From NCBI GenBank assembly GCA_015679605.1, contig JAAAVE010000144.1, positions 5,141-30,152 on the forward strand: 25,012 nucleotides of DNA. Direction: 5' to 3'. Source of the DNA: Podila epigama. Taxonomy: Eukaryota; Mortierellomycota; Mortierellomycetes; Mortierellales; Mortierellaceae. Of this stretch, positions 9,658-18,960 are shown piece after piece. A program made the position numbers and the translations under genes. The notes under the pieces were generated by a model. The model searched no databases and was not told where the DNA came from. It saw only the letters and a program-made list of their open reading frames with translations. Numbering within the stretch: position 1 is the first letter of the stretch; each line of letters starts with the position of its first letter.

Positions 9658-11529
9658 ATGGGTATCCCAGTCATATTACCACGACAAGCCCATACGCGAT
9701 CCGCTCTTGGACACGCGGCAAAGGCCTCTTGGTCCGCTTCACAGGACCATTGGCCAATGTCCTTGACCACAACAGCCACCACATCCTCATCCACGTCTAT
9801 ACTCAATAACGCGTCAGTGTCATCGTCAGCGTCGTCAGCAGCCTCACTACCGCTACTACTGGATGGTCACCAAGAAAGTCGTTCACCATTGCCGTCGTCG
9901 CTATCTTATACGTCATCCCACCTTCCTCCTGCTTGGGGTGCATTGGTCCTTTCTGCAACATCATCTGCACTTTCGTCCCCAACACGGCCACTTGTTCAGT
10001 CGCCCACCTCCTTTCATTCCCATCCAGAGGGTAACAATAGAAGCAACTTTAGTAGTAACAGCCGTAGGCACATTGGCACCTACACAAGCGCGAATGTTGG
10101 ACTGAGCGCATTCTCGGACATTCGAGTGACACGAACAGAACCATCCACAACAGAGACGATAGCTGGAGCAACAACTACTACTTCAACTACAACTACACGG
10201 CGACAGCCAAGAGCAGTCGTAGGACAGTTGTCGCAAAGCAATGACGGAAACAATGCATCTCTGGATCATCCGGATCTGCACTCTTCCATGCTCTCCTCCA
10301 TAGAGAGCATCCGCTCCCCACCACCCAGAGCCAGAGCCAGACCTCATCCGAGTCTTCGACGCCTTAGTCGTGCTCCCGTCTTTTTAGCTGCTCCAACATT
10401 GACAACACAGACATCCTCTACAGTGTCCTTGGAGAACAGAATGTCCATGGCTGGCCATGGAACAGGGACCGCTATACGACCCCATACTACTACTGGCACC
10501 ACCAATGCATCCTCGTCGTCGTCTCCTCTTTCTCCTTCTCCATCCACAGCTGTTGTTGCTCAAGGAGTGTCAACAGGTCCAGAAGCCACGAATACAACCA
10601 GCAATGATTCTTCTTTGACCATTCCTCGGCCAGTATGGCAACCCTTCTCGCCATTACTTGCGCAATACCTGACAAGGCCTTTACCCCCAGCCCCACCAGA
10701 ACCATCACCCATCTCGGCGGCGGCCTTGCATACGAACGAAGCTACGCAAACAAACAGCAATGATCTCGACACCAGTGCCATTCGACAAGAACAAGAGCAT
10801 GTTGCAGATGCAATGATGATGACGAGTGGTGGTGGTGGTGGAGGTTATTTACGCCGTGCTATCAACCCCAACCATCCAGAGAACCAGATGCGAGTTCGTT
10901 TGGATCAAGTCGATCCATTGCCGACGATCATGGACCACGACCTTGATTCCTCGACGTTTGTACAACGCTCCATTCACCACCGAGCATTGCATAGGCATGG
11001 GCATGATGTGAATGAAGGCCATGTTGTTGTCGACAGAGAACAACGTCGTTCAATGTTCTCTTCCTCCTCTTCTTCTTCTTCTTCCTCCACGCCCATGGCT
11101 GTGCGGCAATTCCATTCACGACCACGGCCTCTATCGACTTTACCACCCGAAGAGGAGAACAATACATCGATTCGTGGTACGTCCTTACGCCTATCTTCTC
11201 TTTCACCACACCTGGCAATGACAGCCATGCCATCACCACGATCACCACGATCATCATCTTCTTCTTCATCATCGTCGTCGTCGTCACCACGATCACTATC
11301 GCCATCATCATTCTCGACTGGAGCACTTTTAGCAACCAATCCTGCGATTCAAGGGTACAGGGGTTCGAGCACGATTATTCAAGCAGATGTGTTTCGACAA
11401 GGTCTTATCCATATCTATCCAGAGAACCATGCGCCTATTCGTATGTATGGCCGACCTGTTCTTGGCTCGTCGTCGGAGAACAATACTCAGGACAGTCAGG
11501 ACGAAGACCACCAGTCAGCACATCCATAA
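9658..11529 (+). CDS. Unrecognised Ser/Thr/Pro-rich protein, intronless, 623 aa
   Basis: One uninterrupted frame of 624 codons from an ATG that follows a pyrimidine-rich promoter-like stretch. I do not recognise the product. It starts MGIPVILPRQAHTRSALG and is dominated by Ser, Thr, Pro, Ala, Arg and His. Poly-Ser runs lie near residues 467-476 and 531-542, encoded by TCN/TCT microsatellites, and a Gly6 run lies near 391-396. Less repetitive islands are WQPFSPLLAQYLTRPLPPAPP, AINPNHPENQMRVRLDQVDP and the C-terminal FRQGLIHIYPENHAPIRMYG. There is no signal peptide, membrane helix or catalytic motif, so most of it should be disordered. Candidate roles such as scaffold or regulator are guesses. 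The frame stays open over 1.9 kb of mixed complexity with no stop, which argues that it is a real gene, but the repeats mean an artefact is possible. AATAAA follows 55 nt after the stop. Confidence 0.72.
   Translation: MGIPVILPRQAHTRSALGHAAKASWSASQDHWPMSLTTTATTSSSTSILNNASVSSSASSAASLPLLLDGHQESRSPLPSSLSYTSSHLPPAWGALVLSATSSALSSPTRPLVQSPTSFHSHPEGNNRSNFSSNSRRHIGTYTSANVGLSAFSDIRVTRTEPSTTETIAGATTTTSTTTTRRQPRAVVGQLSQSNDGNNASLDHPDLHSSMLSSIESIRSPPPRARARPHPSLRRLSRAPVFLAAPTLTTQTSSTVSLENRMSMAGHGTGTAIRPHTTTGTTNASSSSSPLSPSPSTAVVAQGVSTGPEATNTTSNDSSLTIPRPVWQPFSPLLAQYLTRPLPPAPPEPSPISAAALHTNEATQTNSNDLDTSAIRQEQEHVADAMMMTSGGGGGGYLRRAINPNHPENQMRVRLDQVDPLPTIMDHDLDSSTFVQRSIHHRALHRHGHDVNEGHVVVDREQRRSMFSSSSSSSSSSTPMAVRQFHSRPRPLSTLPPEEENNTSIRGTSLRLSSLSPHLAMTAMPSPRSPRSSSSSSSSSSSSPRSLSPSSFSTGALLATNPAIQGYRGSSTIIQADVFRQGLIHIYPENHAPIRMYGRPVLGSSSENNTQDSQDEDHQSAHP
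11052..11089. repeat. TCN trinucleotide run coding for poly-Ser
   Basis: A TCC/TCT run inside the 623-aa ORF, read as about ten serines. Its period of three keeps the frame whatever its length. Confidence 0.8.
11245..11300. repeat. CACCACGAT / TCN repeat coding for a Ser-rich tract
   Basis: Tandem CCACGATCA copies lead into a TCA/TCT/TCG run in the same ORF, translated as short Ser-Pro-Arg repeats and then poly-Ser. A related CCACGATCA copy follows. It resembles a small in-frame expansion. Confidence 0.75.
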
Positions 11530-12024
11530 AAATAACAATAGATGTTTTTCCTTGTTCACAATAATGCGAATGGGCCTACACACAATAAAATGTAATAGGT
11601 GCACGGACACATGAGGGCGTCATTAAAAAATAAAAAAAAAAAAAAAATCACGCATAATATGTGAATTTCTCACGGTCGCAAGTCGAAAAATCGTTGGTAT
11701 CATTGGTTTTTTTTTTGTTCTTGAGTGCGCTGTTTAAGTAGGACATGAGTGGAGTATTGGAATAGGCATTGGATGGATGTGTCACGGCATTGGTGTGCAA
11801 AAGTGGGACAATGGGGTCTTTTTTTTGTGACAATAAATACCTTCGTTTCCTCCTTTTTTTTCTTTTCTCTTCCTTTTCTTCTTTACAACACACAATACCT
11901 CTTTGTCATTCTTTCATTTTCATTGACACAACTTTATACCACTTTAACCCTCACTCTCACTTCTTTCATTCTCACTTCTTTCAAAAGAAAAAAAAAAAAA
12001 GAAAAAAGAAAAGAAAAATAAAAA
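11530..12024. promoter_or_regulatory. Spacer with PCK1 promoter/5' leader and upstream gene 3' UTR
   Basis: The first part holds AATAAA at 11584-11589 for the upstream ORF and an A-rich tract near 11626-11647. From about 11846 to 11990 it becomes strongly pyrimidine-rich, as before other highly expressed fungal genes. The last 40 nt before the PCK1 ATG are almost pure A/G (AAAAAAGAAAAG-like), giving an A-rich 5' leader. PCK1 orthologues are glucose-repressed and induced by non-fermentable carbon, but I find no binding site clear enough to assign to a regulator. Confidence 0.5.
11584..11589 (+). terminator. AATAAA, probable polyadenylation signal of the Ser-rich ORF
   Basis: Canonical hexamer 55 nt after the stop codon of the 623-aa ORF on the same strand. 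It supports a transcript that ends here. Confidence 0.55.
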
Positions 12025-14203
12025 ATGCCAAACACACACGCACACCAGTCTCACGCTGGACCTCATGCACATTTGTACCATCCCGATCCCGAGGCCATGT
12101 ACCACGACACTGGTATCGACTACAACCACGTCCTCATGAACAGAAACGCGTCCGTCGCCAAGCTCTACGAGGATGCACTCCGTTTCGAACCCGGTACCAT
12201 CATCTCTTCTGCAGGTGCACTTGTCACCTCCTCCGGCAAGAAGACTGGTCGTTCACCCAAGGACAAGCGTATTGTGGATGAACCCACCACCTCGGAGGAT
12301 ATCTGGTGGGGTCCTGTCAACACCAAACTGAGTGAACATGCCTTCCTCATCAATCATGAGCGCGCTGTCGATTACTTGAACACGCGTGAGCGTCTCTATG
12401 TCTTTGACGGATATGCTGGTTGGGATCCCAAGTATAGGTAAGAGTGACACAGTGGGATGGGGGTTTATATATGCACTGTTGATGAGATGAAAGGCATTCT
12501 TCTGGGATAAAAGGCGCTCTTCCGGAACTTTTGCTGNNNNNNNNNNGTCTGTCGGGTCTGCCTTTTTTTCCCCTTGTCTTTTCATTGCCCATTCTGATGT
12601 GGTCATGTTTAACCCTGCCTTGCCCTGGCCACAATCAAGGCAGGAGTGATGGTTATCAATACCTCTGGACTGCCAAGAAGAAAAAGAAAACGAAGAACGA
12701 AGGGGTGACAAAGGGGAGGGGGGACAACGGGATGTTTAGGTTAACAGAGTACGGCATGAAACGAAAAAGAGAAAATAAACATGGGGGTATTGACAAATGG
12801 AAACTGAGGAAAGGGTACACATGCTAAATTGCATGACACTAAACAGCATGTACCATGCATGTACCATGCATGTACCATGAACAACAACAACAACAAAAAC
12901 AACAATGATGGACTGACCATCTTCCCATCTTGCCCCACGGATACAAACATAATATTGTAGGATCAAAATCCGTGTGGTCTGTGCCCGAGCATACCATTGC
13001 CTGTTCATGCGCAACATGCTTATCCGACCCACGGACGAGGAACTCGAAAACTATGGAGAGCCAGACTTTACCATCTTGAACGCTGGTGCCTTCCCCGCAA
13101 ACAGATACACCACCGGAATGACCTCGACGACCTCGGTCGCCATCAACTTTCGCCGTCGAGAGATGGTCATCCTCGGTACAGAGTATGCTGGTGAGATGAA
13201 GAAGGGCGTGTTCACGATCATGCATTACCTCATGCCCAAGGCCGGTGTCCTCTCATTGCACTCCTCTGCGAACGCAGGCGATGCAGGCGATGTCACCTTG
13301 TTCTTTGGCCTCTCTGGCACTGGCAAAACCACACTCTCGGCTGACCCACACCGTCACCTCATTGGCGACGATGAGCATTGCTGGTCCGATACGGGTGTTT
13401 TCAACATTGAGGGTGGCTGCTACGCCAAATGCATTGACCTCTCGGCCGAGAAGGAACCCGAGATCTTTGCTGCCATCCGTTACGGTGCCGTGCTCGAGAA
13501 CGTGGTCTTGGACGAGGACACACGTCAGGTCGATTATGCGGACAAGTCTCTGACAGAGAACACGCGTTGTGCCTACCCGATCGAGTATATCCCGAACGCC
13601 AAGATCCCTTGTATTGGTGGTCACCCCAAGAACATTGTCATGCTCACCTGTGATGCCTTTGGAGTGCTCCCTCCAGTCTCCAAGCTGACGTCTGCGCAGG
13701 CCATGTATCATTTCATCTCGGGATATACGGCCAAGATTGCGGGCACTGAGGATGGCGTGACAGAACCGGAGGCGACATTCTCGGCCTGCTTTGGCCAGCC
13801 GTTCTTGGTCCTCCATCCAACAAAGTACGCCAGCATGTTGGCGGAGCAGACAGCGAAGCATGCAGCGGATGTGTACCTTGTGAACACGGGTTGGAACGGC
13901 GGTAGCTTCTCTGGTCAGGGCAAGCGTATTTCACTCAAGTACTCGCGTCTCATCCTCGATGCGATCCACAATGGATCCCTCCGGAATGCAGAATACGAGA
14001 CTTATCCTGTCTTTGGTCTTCATATTCCAAAGGCAGTTGCTGGTGTTCCTGCTGAGGTGCTCAACCCACGCAAGGCTTGGCAGGGTTCGGCTGCAGAGTA
14101 TGATGAGACTGTACAAAAGCTTGCCACGCTCTTTAACGAGAATTTCAAGAGGTATCAAGACCAAGCATCGCCCCAAGTCATTGCCGCCGGACCTCAATTG
14201 TAA
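12025..14203 (+). CDS. PCK1: Phosphoenolpyruvate carboxykinase (ATP), 2 exons, 551 aa
   Basis: Catalyses oxaloacetate + ATP to PEP + CO2 + ADP, the committing step of gluconeogenesis in the cytosol. Exons are 12025-12437 and 12961-14203. The junction AAGTATAG|GTAAGAG ... ATTGTAG|GATCAAA rebuilds KYRIKIRVV in phase, total 1656 nt. Diagnostic blocks of the ATP-type family are visible: [11 protein letters not shown] near residue 75, [10 protein letters not shown] near 182, P-loop [11 protein letters not shown] at about 254-264, metal-binding GDDEHCW just after, [17 protein letters not shown], and NTGWNGG with [10 protein letters not shown]. Length fits the fungal family (about 540-560 aa). Codons often end in C or G in the conserved blocks, unlike the neighbouring Ser-rich ORFs, which fits high expression. 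The intron is long for this locus (523 bp) and contains a 10-N assembly gap, which does not touch the coding sequence. Confidence 0.97.
12537..12546. other. Assembly gap (10 N)
   Basis: Ten unknown bases inside the PCK1 intron. The length is probably a placeholder, so the intron's real size is uncertain. Confidence 0.98.
12847..12879. repeat. Three tandem 11-bp CATGTACCATG units
   Basis: Three perfect head-to-tail copies of CATGTACCATG at 12847, 12858 and 12869, in the PCK1 intron about 80 bp before the acceptor. Each unit is nearly palindromic, because CATG at both ends flanks TAC. An AAC/AACA run follows directly (about 12880-12905). Confidence 0.92.
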
Positions 14204-14690
14204 GTTTTGGAGCGATCTCTACTGTTCATGCAGTCGGTCAGCTCAAGTACGCAAACGTATGCACAACTACACTCTTTTTCTCTCCACTCTGTTTTTCCTT
14301 TTTTTTCTTTTTCTTTTTCTTTTTCATCTTCCGATTTCTACCCCTATTGTTATTGTTCTCGATTCGGTATTGTTGCAAGATTAAAAAAAAAAAAAGAGAA
14401 ATGAAATGATATTTATATATTATGATACATGGAAAATGAACGCTTTTTTAGGGTATATGACTACAAGAATGAAAGGAAGCGAAAGATGGAAATAGACGAA
14501 AATGAATAATGAATGATATGCGCAACAAATCCTTGCAAAACCCAGACCAGATGGGTGTTATCCGTACTCAGATTCATGCGGCGAATCTCTCTCTCCAACT
14601 GGATCATGGGTGTTCCGTGCTTGTATTATGCTTTGTGTTACGATATGTATGCTGAATGTATCACAGGGTGTGCACATGCAAATGAGTGTT

Positions 14691-14733
14691 GTGCTGTGCT
14701 GTGCAGTGACAAAGGGTGCTGTGCTGTGCAGTG
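14691..14733. repeat. 18-bp direct repeat (GTGCT-based)
   Basis: GTGCTGTGCTGTGCAGTG occurs at 14691-14708 and again at 14716-14733, separated by 7 bp. A short GTGCT echo lies near 14940. Confidence 0.85.
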
Positions 14734-15454
14734 CTCCACGTCGTTGATTTTCAAAAAAATCCACCTCTTTGTTGAGTTTGAAACTCTCAGCCAAGAGTTG
14801 GGAGTTTTGGAGTTTGGATGGATGACACGAGGCGATTTGTGTCTCCGTTTTGGAATATCTTTCATTATCTCTCTGCAAGGGACCTCCACTTTTTTCCAAG
14901 TCCGCAAAAGAGAGAGAGAGAGAAGAATGATCGAGTTGTTGCTGTGCTGTGCTTGAGTGAGTGAGTGAATGTTGGTCATTTTCCCATCAAGAGTCAGGTC
15001 CTCCATATTGATCCTCCGCTTGCGTGTTGTCAACCATGACGCTGTCTGTTGATAACGTTTTTTTTCTTGAGGGTGAATGGCAAAAAAGGGCTCTGTCTTT
15101 CTCAATGGCTTGCTTCACTCACTCTCCCACTTGGACATTCATATCGACCCATCTTTGTCCTCCATACATGAAACTTGATGTCGGGAAAGAAGTGAAGGGA
15201 CTCAATCGAATGCCTCGTGGGCAGTCATGTAGTCGGATGAATCCGTGGAGAGGTAAGAGTCTGTTGAGGAGAGAGAAGACCAGGAACCGACAAAGAGATG
15301 GTTCAATGGGTGATCTTCCTCAACACTGGCCATTTCCATTGAGGCAGAAGTGCAGGTGCATAGCGATGACTTGACTATTGTTCGTATCAAGATACAAATA
15401 CATGGGAATAATTAGGGGGAGTGGAATGAAAAAATGGGGGAGAATTGGTTAATT

Positions 15455-15546
15455 CATGTGTTATTGTGAATGCAATTGAATGTATGTTCGATACTATTCG
15501 CATGTGTTATTGTTATTGCAATTGTGTGAACGTTTGATACTATTCG
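15455..15546. repeat. 46-bp tandem repeat (minisatellite), two copies plus a partial third
   Basis: Unit 1 is 15455-15500 and unit 2 is 15501-15546. Both begin CATGTGTTATTGT and end GATACTATTCG, with several substitutions between. A third start, CATGTGTGTGAATG, follows at 15547 and then decays into ATGT-rich sequence. Confidence 0.88.
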
Positions 15547-15701
15547 CATGTGTGTGAATGCATGTGTATGAATGTATTCATGTCATGTAGTCATGTAGGT
15601 GTGTAGTAAAGAGTGTTCTGAATATGAGACTGAAGACGTGTGAATGTGTGTGTGTACAACCAACCATGTACTGTACATTCATGTGCATGTACAAACATTG
15701 T

Positions 15702-15724
15702 GTTAGTGTAGTGTAGTGTAGTGT
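15702..15724. repeat. (GTGTA)n microsatellite
   Basis: Four to five GTGTA copies in the spacer between PCK1 and the minus-strand Ser-rich gene. Confidence 0.8.
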
Positions 15725-15878
15725 GAAATGTCCAATGAATGGATTGCATCCACAACTTTTGAGATCACACGACATGCAAACACGACACCCACACGACGAC
15801 GATGCACACGACGAAATACGACACACACACGGCAATTCACGACAACACACGATACACACACGACGATACACACATTTT

Positions 15879-17246
15879 CTATCTCTTCTCCCTCCCTCCG
15901 TCTCTCTCTTGTCCCTCCTTTTTCCTCGAAAAATGGTCCCATATGACGCGCAACTCTAAATGCACCGAACGTAGGACAAACAGAATCGTCCCCTTTCTCT
16001 CTCTCTCTCTTCTCGTTTCTCTCAAGAAGAAAAGAAGAAAAAGAAACACTGAAATCACCTGGTTCGGGATACATGTGTACAATGTTGTAACAGGGGTGGA
16101 AGATACAGACAGAGAGAGAGAGAAAGAGGAGAAAGACAGACAGCTGAATAGACAAAAGATACACACACACAAACACTTACCCAGTTGAAATGCATCACGG
16201 CGGCGGGGTAGATAGCCACGCGGCTTGAGTGGAGCAATAAGCTTACGGGCCCGGATCATCTGCAGCTCAGTGGCCATCATGCGCAAGTAATCCGTGTTGG
16301 ACCGAGTCTCACGGCTTGCCAAGTGGCGAGGTAATGGACATTCATCTTCCTCCATTGCAGTCGAGTTCTTGTCTGTTGCAGTAGTTGTTGTTGTTGATGA
16401 TGATGATGATGCTGTTGCTGTTTCTGTTGTGGATGTTGTCAATGACAATGAAGAAGTTGTTCTGGTCATCTTGGGTACAGATGATGACGTTGAGCGGCGA
16501 GTACCAGTCATACGAGGGAGCTTGGCTTCTGGAACTGGTGTTTCACGATAAGTAAATGTCTTTAGAGGGATGGTGTCAAAGCAAAGACGAGGCTTGAACT
16601 TGTCCATCGCTGCAACAGAGGCTGGGAAGGGAGCTGTGGTGGAGAGGGACTGGAGGTCGAGGTCGAGGGTGGTGGCCACCGACTGAAGTGCCTCCGCCAT
16701 CGAAGCTACAGCCACAGGAGCAGTGACAGGGGACAAGGGGAGGAGACCACCCGTGGGTGATGTTGGGGCAGAGATTGATAGAGATGTAGATGTAGATGTT
16801 GATACTCCAGAAAATAATGACCATGATAGATATTGAGCTCGGATAGTCGCCCATAAGCTAGATGTGGCGACAGAGGACGTTGATGATGATGAAGCCGAGG
16901 TCAAGGCAGGAATGCTGCTGGTAGTGATTCGCAAGCGAGACTTGTGTGAAGAAGAAGAAGAAGACGACGAGGCAGGAGATGATGATGATGATGATGAAGA
17001 TAAGGAAGAGAGTGAAGAGGTGGATGAGGCGCGAGGGCGGGAAGGAGCCGTCTTTCTCCTCCGGGGAATGGAGCCATAGGGCTGTGGAGCCTTTGCAGCG
17101 AGGTGAGCGACGACATCTTTGTATGTTGAAGTAGTTGTGGTAGTAGTGGAAGAAGAAGAAGAAGGAGAAGAGGAGGAAGAGGAGGAAGAGGTTGAAGTGG
17201 GCTGCTGTAAACAGAGTGAGGAAGAAGGTCGAATGACAGACAACAT
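15879..17246 (-). CDS. Uncharacterised Ser-rich fungal protein with conserved-looking C-terminal block; 3' end unresolved
   Basis: Exon 1 runs from the ATG at 17246 to a strong donor CAACTGG|GTAAGTG at 16181 and encodes 355 residues. The N-terminal 270 residues are low complexity (poly-Ser and poly-Thr) around islands such as YKDVVAHLAAKAPQPYGSIP and MDKFKPRLCFDTIPLKTFTY. The last 53 residues (about 303-355) are compact: CPLPRHLASRETRSNTDYLR, then a Met-rich amphipathic helix ending RARKL, then KPRGYLPRRRDAF. I recall a motif of the form SN-x-DYLRM ... PRG-x-LPRR in uncharacterised fungal proteins, but cannot name the family. After the donor the same frame runs on to 15879, only through CT/GA repeats, so an intron is likely. 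Candidate acceptors are near 16060 (AACCAG|GT), 16050 (TTTCAG|TG) and about 15960 (TTTAG|AGTTGCG). The last would end at 15879 after some 27 residues. I cannot choose between them. No function is assigned. Confidence 0.7.
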   Translation of the reverse strand: MLSVIRPSSSLCLQQPTSTSSSSSSSSPSSSSSTTTTTTSTYKDVVAHLAAKAPQPYGSIPRRRKTAPSRPRASSTSSLSSLSSSSSSSSPASSSSSSSSHKSRLRITTSSIPALTSASSSSTSSVATSSLWATIRAQYLSWSLFSGVSTSTSTSLSISAPTSPTGGLLPLSPVTAPVAVASMAEALQSVATTLDLDLQSLSTTAPFPASVAAMDKFKPRLCFDTIPLKTFTYRETPVPEAKLPRMTGTRRSTSSSVPKMTRTTSSLSLTTSTTETATASSSSSTTTTTATDKNSTAMEEDECPLPRHLASRETRSNTDYLRMMATELQMIRARKLIAPLKPRGYLPRRRDAFQLGKCLCVCIFCLFSCLSFSSFSLSLSVSSTPVTTLYTCIPNQVISVFLFLLFFLRETRRERERKGTILFVLRSVHLELRVIWDHFSRKKEGQERDGGREKR

Positions 17247-17262
17247 GGTGGAATGGAGATGA

Positions 17263-17307
17263 GCGATGAATGAATGAATGAACGAATGAATAAATGAACG
17301 AATGAAT
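17263..17307. repeat. Degenerate (GAAT)n repeat in upstream region of the Ser-rich gene
   Basis: GAATGAATGAACGAATGAATAA-like tetranucleotide tract 17-61 bp before the ATG on the minus strand, so it probably lies in the 5' UTR or core promoter. Confidence 0.8.
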
Positions 17308-17589
17308 GGAAGAAGAAGAAGAGCGAGAAGAGTATGAGTGAGTGAGAGTGAAAAGATAGAGAGTACAAAAAAAAAAAAAATCAGACTTGTGCGACTCGTG
17401 ATGTGACTGACTTTGACTGGGGGGACGGACGATTCGCCCGGCTATGCCGTGTTGTAGACAGGCGCAAAAAAAAAACGATGCGATACATGCTTGCTTGCTT
17501 GCTTGTTGCACTGCATCCATCTCTGTACTGCACATACACAGACTAGACACACACGTTTGACCGATTTGATGAATCGGAAAGTTTTTTTT

Positions 17590-17633
17590 TTTTTGTTTTG
17601 TTTTGTTTTGTTTTGTTTTGTTTTGTTTGTTTG
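17590..17633. repeat. (TTTTG)n microsatellite after a T run
   Basis: A T12 run leads into seven or more TTTTG copies that degrade to TTTG. Noncoding. Confidence 0.92.
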
Positions 17634-18161
17634 AATGCTGCCAGCAGTCTGTCCTGCCATGCCATACCATGTCATGTCATGTCCTGTCATGTTTTGTGTG
17701 TCCTACTCTCGGAACTTGCTGATTATCCTAAAAGAGCGACTTTTTGGACACTGCCCTACAGTACTGCACTCAACATGGGCGAGTCATTGTCCATCACTGC
17801 TAAAGAAGGACAAAGCACCGACCATGTCCGACTACAGTACTGGACCTCTTCAGTACTTGAATTGGTGCTGGGAACCGAGTGTCGGAGAGCAGACATTGGA
17901 TATTATTATTAGGATATCTATTATGTTGATTACAATATATATCCAAAAATATAAAAAAATGACCTATACAACTACGACACGACATCGACATTGACTTTGA
18001 CATCGACTTTCGTCTCACTTACCTTGACTTGGACTGACTGACTGACCGGGGGCACATGTGACCCCCTCCTAGTAACCTCTGTCTTATTCAATTCAACCAA
18101 CAGATATGTTTAAAAAAGAATCTCCTCCTTTAGTCGCCCTCAATCTAATCTAACATTGGAG

Positions 18162-18187
18162 AAGGGAAAGGGAAAGGGAAAGGGAAA
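18162..18187. repeat. (AAGGGA)n microsatellite
   Basis: Four copies of a GGGAAA hexamer in the spacer. It does not match the fungal telomere unit TTAGGG or its complement. Confidence 0.85.
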
Positions 18188-18904
18188 ACACGGGTCGTTA
18201 TCCAACGATTTCGCCCTGTTGTGTGTAACAACATCACATCTCGCGTCAAATCATCCCTTTCCTACTCTTCTATTCAAACTTTTTGAATACTGTACATTTG
18301 CTGCACATCATGTGCATGCATACACGTTTAGATGTCTTGCATGCCCCATGCCTGCCTGCCTTATTTTTTCCATTAGAAATAAGAAAACAATCGCAAAAAC
18401 AAATGAATCTTTTTGGCATGCCATAGTCTAACACGTGCAGTGCTGACTGAGGAAGAATGCAAAAAAAAGGGCACATGCATCCATGCCATTTACATACTAT
18501 GTACTTTCTACCACCCAATTCACACACAACTTCACGCACACACAAGTACAATTCTGTTTGAACAAAAAAAAAAAAAAAATAGTCGCTGCACATACAGTTT
18601 TTTACTTACTACGTAGGATACCCCTTTATTTCAATTCAAACAGATAGAATGGACCCATCACATGGCTTGTCCAAAGCGTCAACCACATGTTTGAAGTTTT
18701 TAACCTTTTGTATCTAGCATCTTTCCGTTTCCCCCTGTCTTGTTATCGATAACATTATGTATCATGTATGTGAAAAAGTGTCTCTTCGCGCCAAAACTAT
18801 GTGCATGGACAGTACGTACTGTACATTTGTGTACATGTCTGTGTGTGTGTGTGTGCATGCATAGCACAAGGTTGCATCGATTATCATCGCCCTGCAATCC
18901 AGCC

Positions 18905-18960
18905 CAATCCAATCCAATCCACTCCTATCCACTCCTATCCACTCCTATCCAATCCAATCC
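18905..18960. repeat. Composite CCAATCC / ACTCCTATCC minisatellite
   Basis: AATCC copies flank three exact 10-bp copies of ACTCCTATCC (18921-18950), followed by AATCC copies again. The nested structure suggests that a diverged 5-bp pair was reduplicated as a 10-bp unit. Confidence 0.9.

Larger units (their letters stand above)
14204..15878. other. Gene-poor spacer with repeats; possible cryptic coding segments
   Basis: This follows the PCK1 stop and includes its pyrimidine-rich 3' UTR. It holds an 18-bp direct repeat (14691-14733), a 46-bp tandem repeat (15455-15546), a GTGTA run (15702-15724) and CACGA/CACACGACG repeats (about 15775-15870). On the minus strand, pieces near 14763-14880, 14560-14612 and 15180-15360 read as protein-like, including amphipathic stretches (QLEREIRRMNLSTD; SKLQNSQLLAESFKLNKE). 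I could not join them into one phase-consistent gene, so none is called. Confidence 0.5.

Noticed and set aside
10928-11339. Minus-strand frames of 121-135 codons with poly-Asp and poly-Glu
   Set aside because: Complement of the poly-Ser trinucleotide runs in the plus-strand ORF. Shadow frames.
13253-13861. 202-codon minus-strand frame inside PCK1
   Set aside because: Antisense shadow of a highly conserved coding exon with G/C-rich third positions.
15703-16176. Long minus-strand continuation rich in Val, Cys, Arg
   Set aside because: It translates CACGA, GA and CT repeats. It could only be coding as a 3' exon of the Ser-rich gene, and the composition argues against it.
18162-18187. GGGAAA repeat as interstitial telomere
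   Set aside because: The unit differs from TTAGGG/CCCTAA and lies in an internal spacer with other simple repeats.
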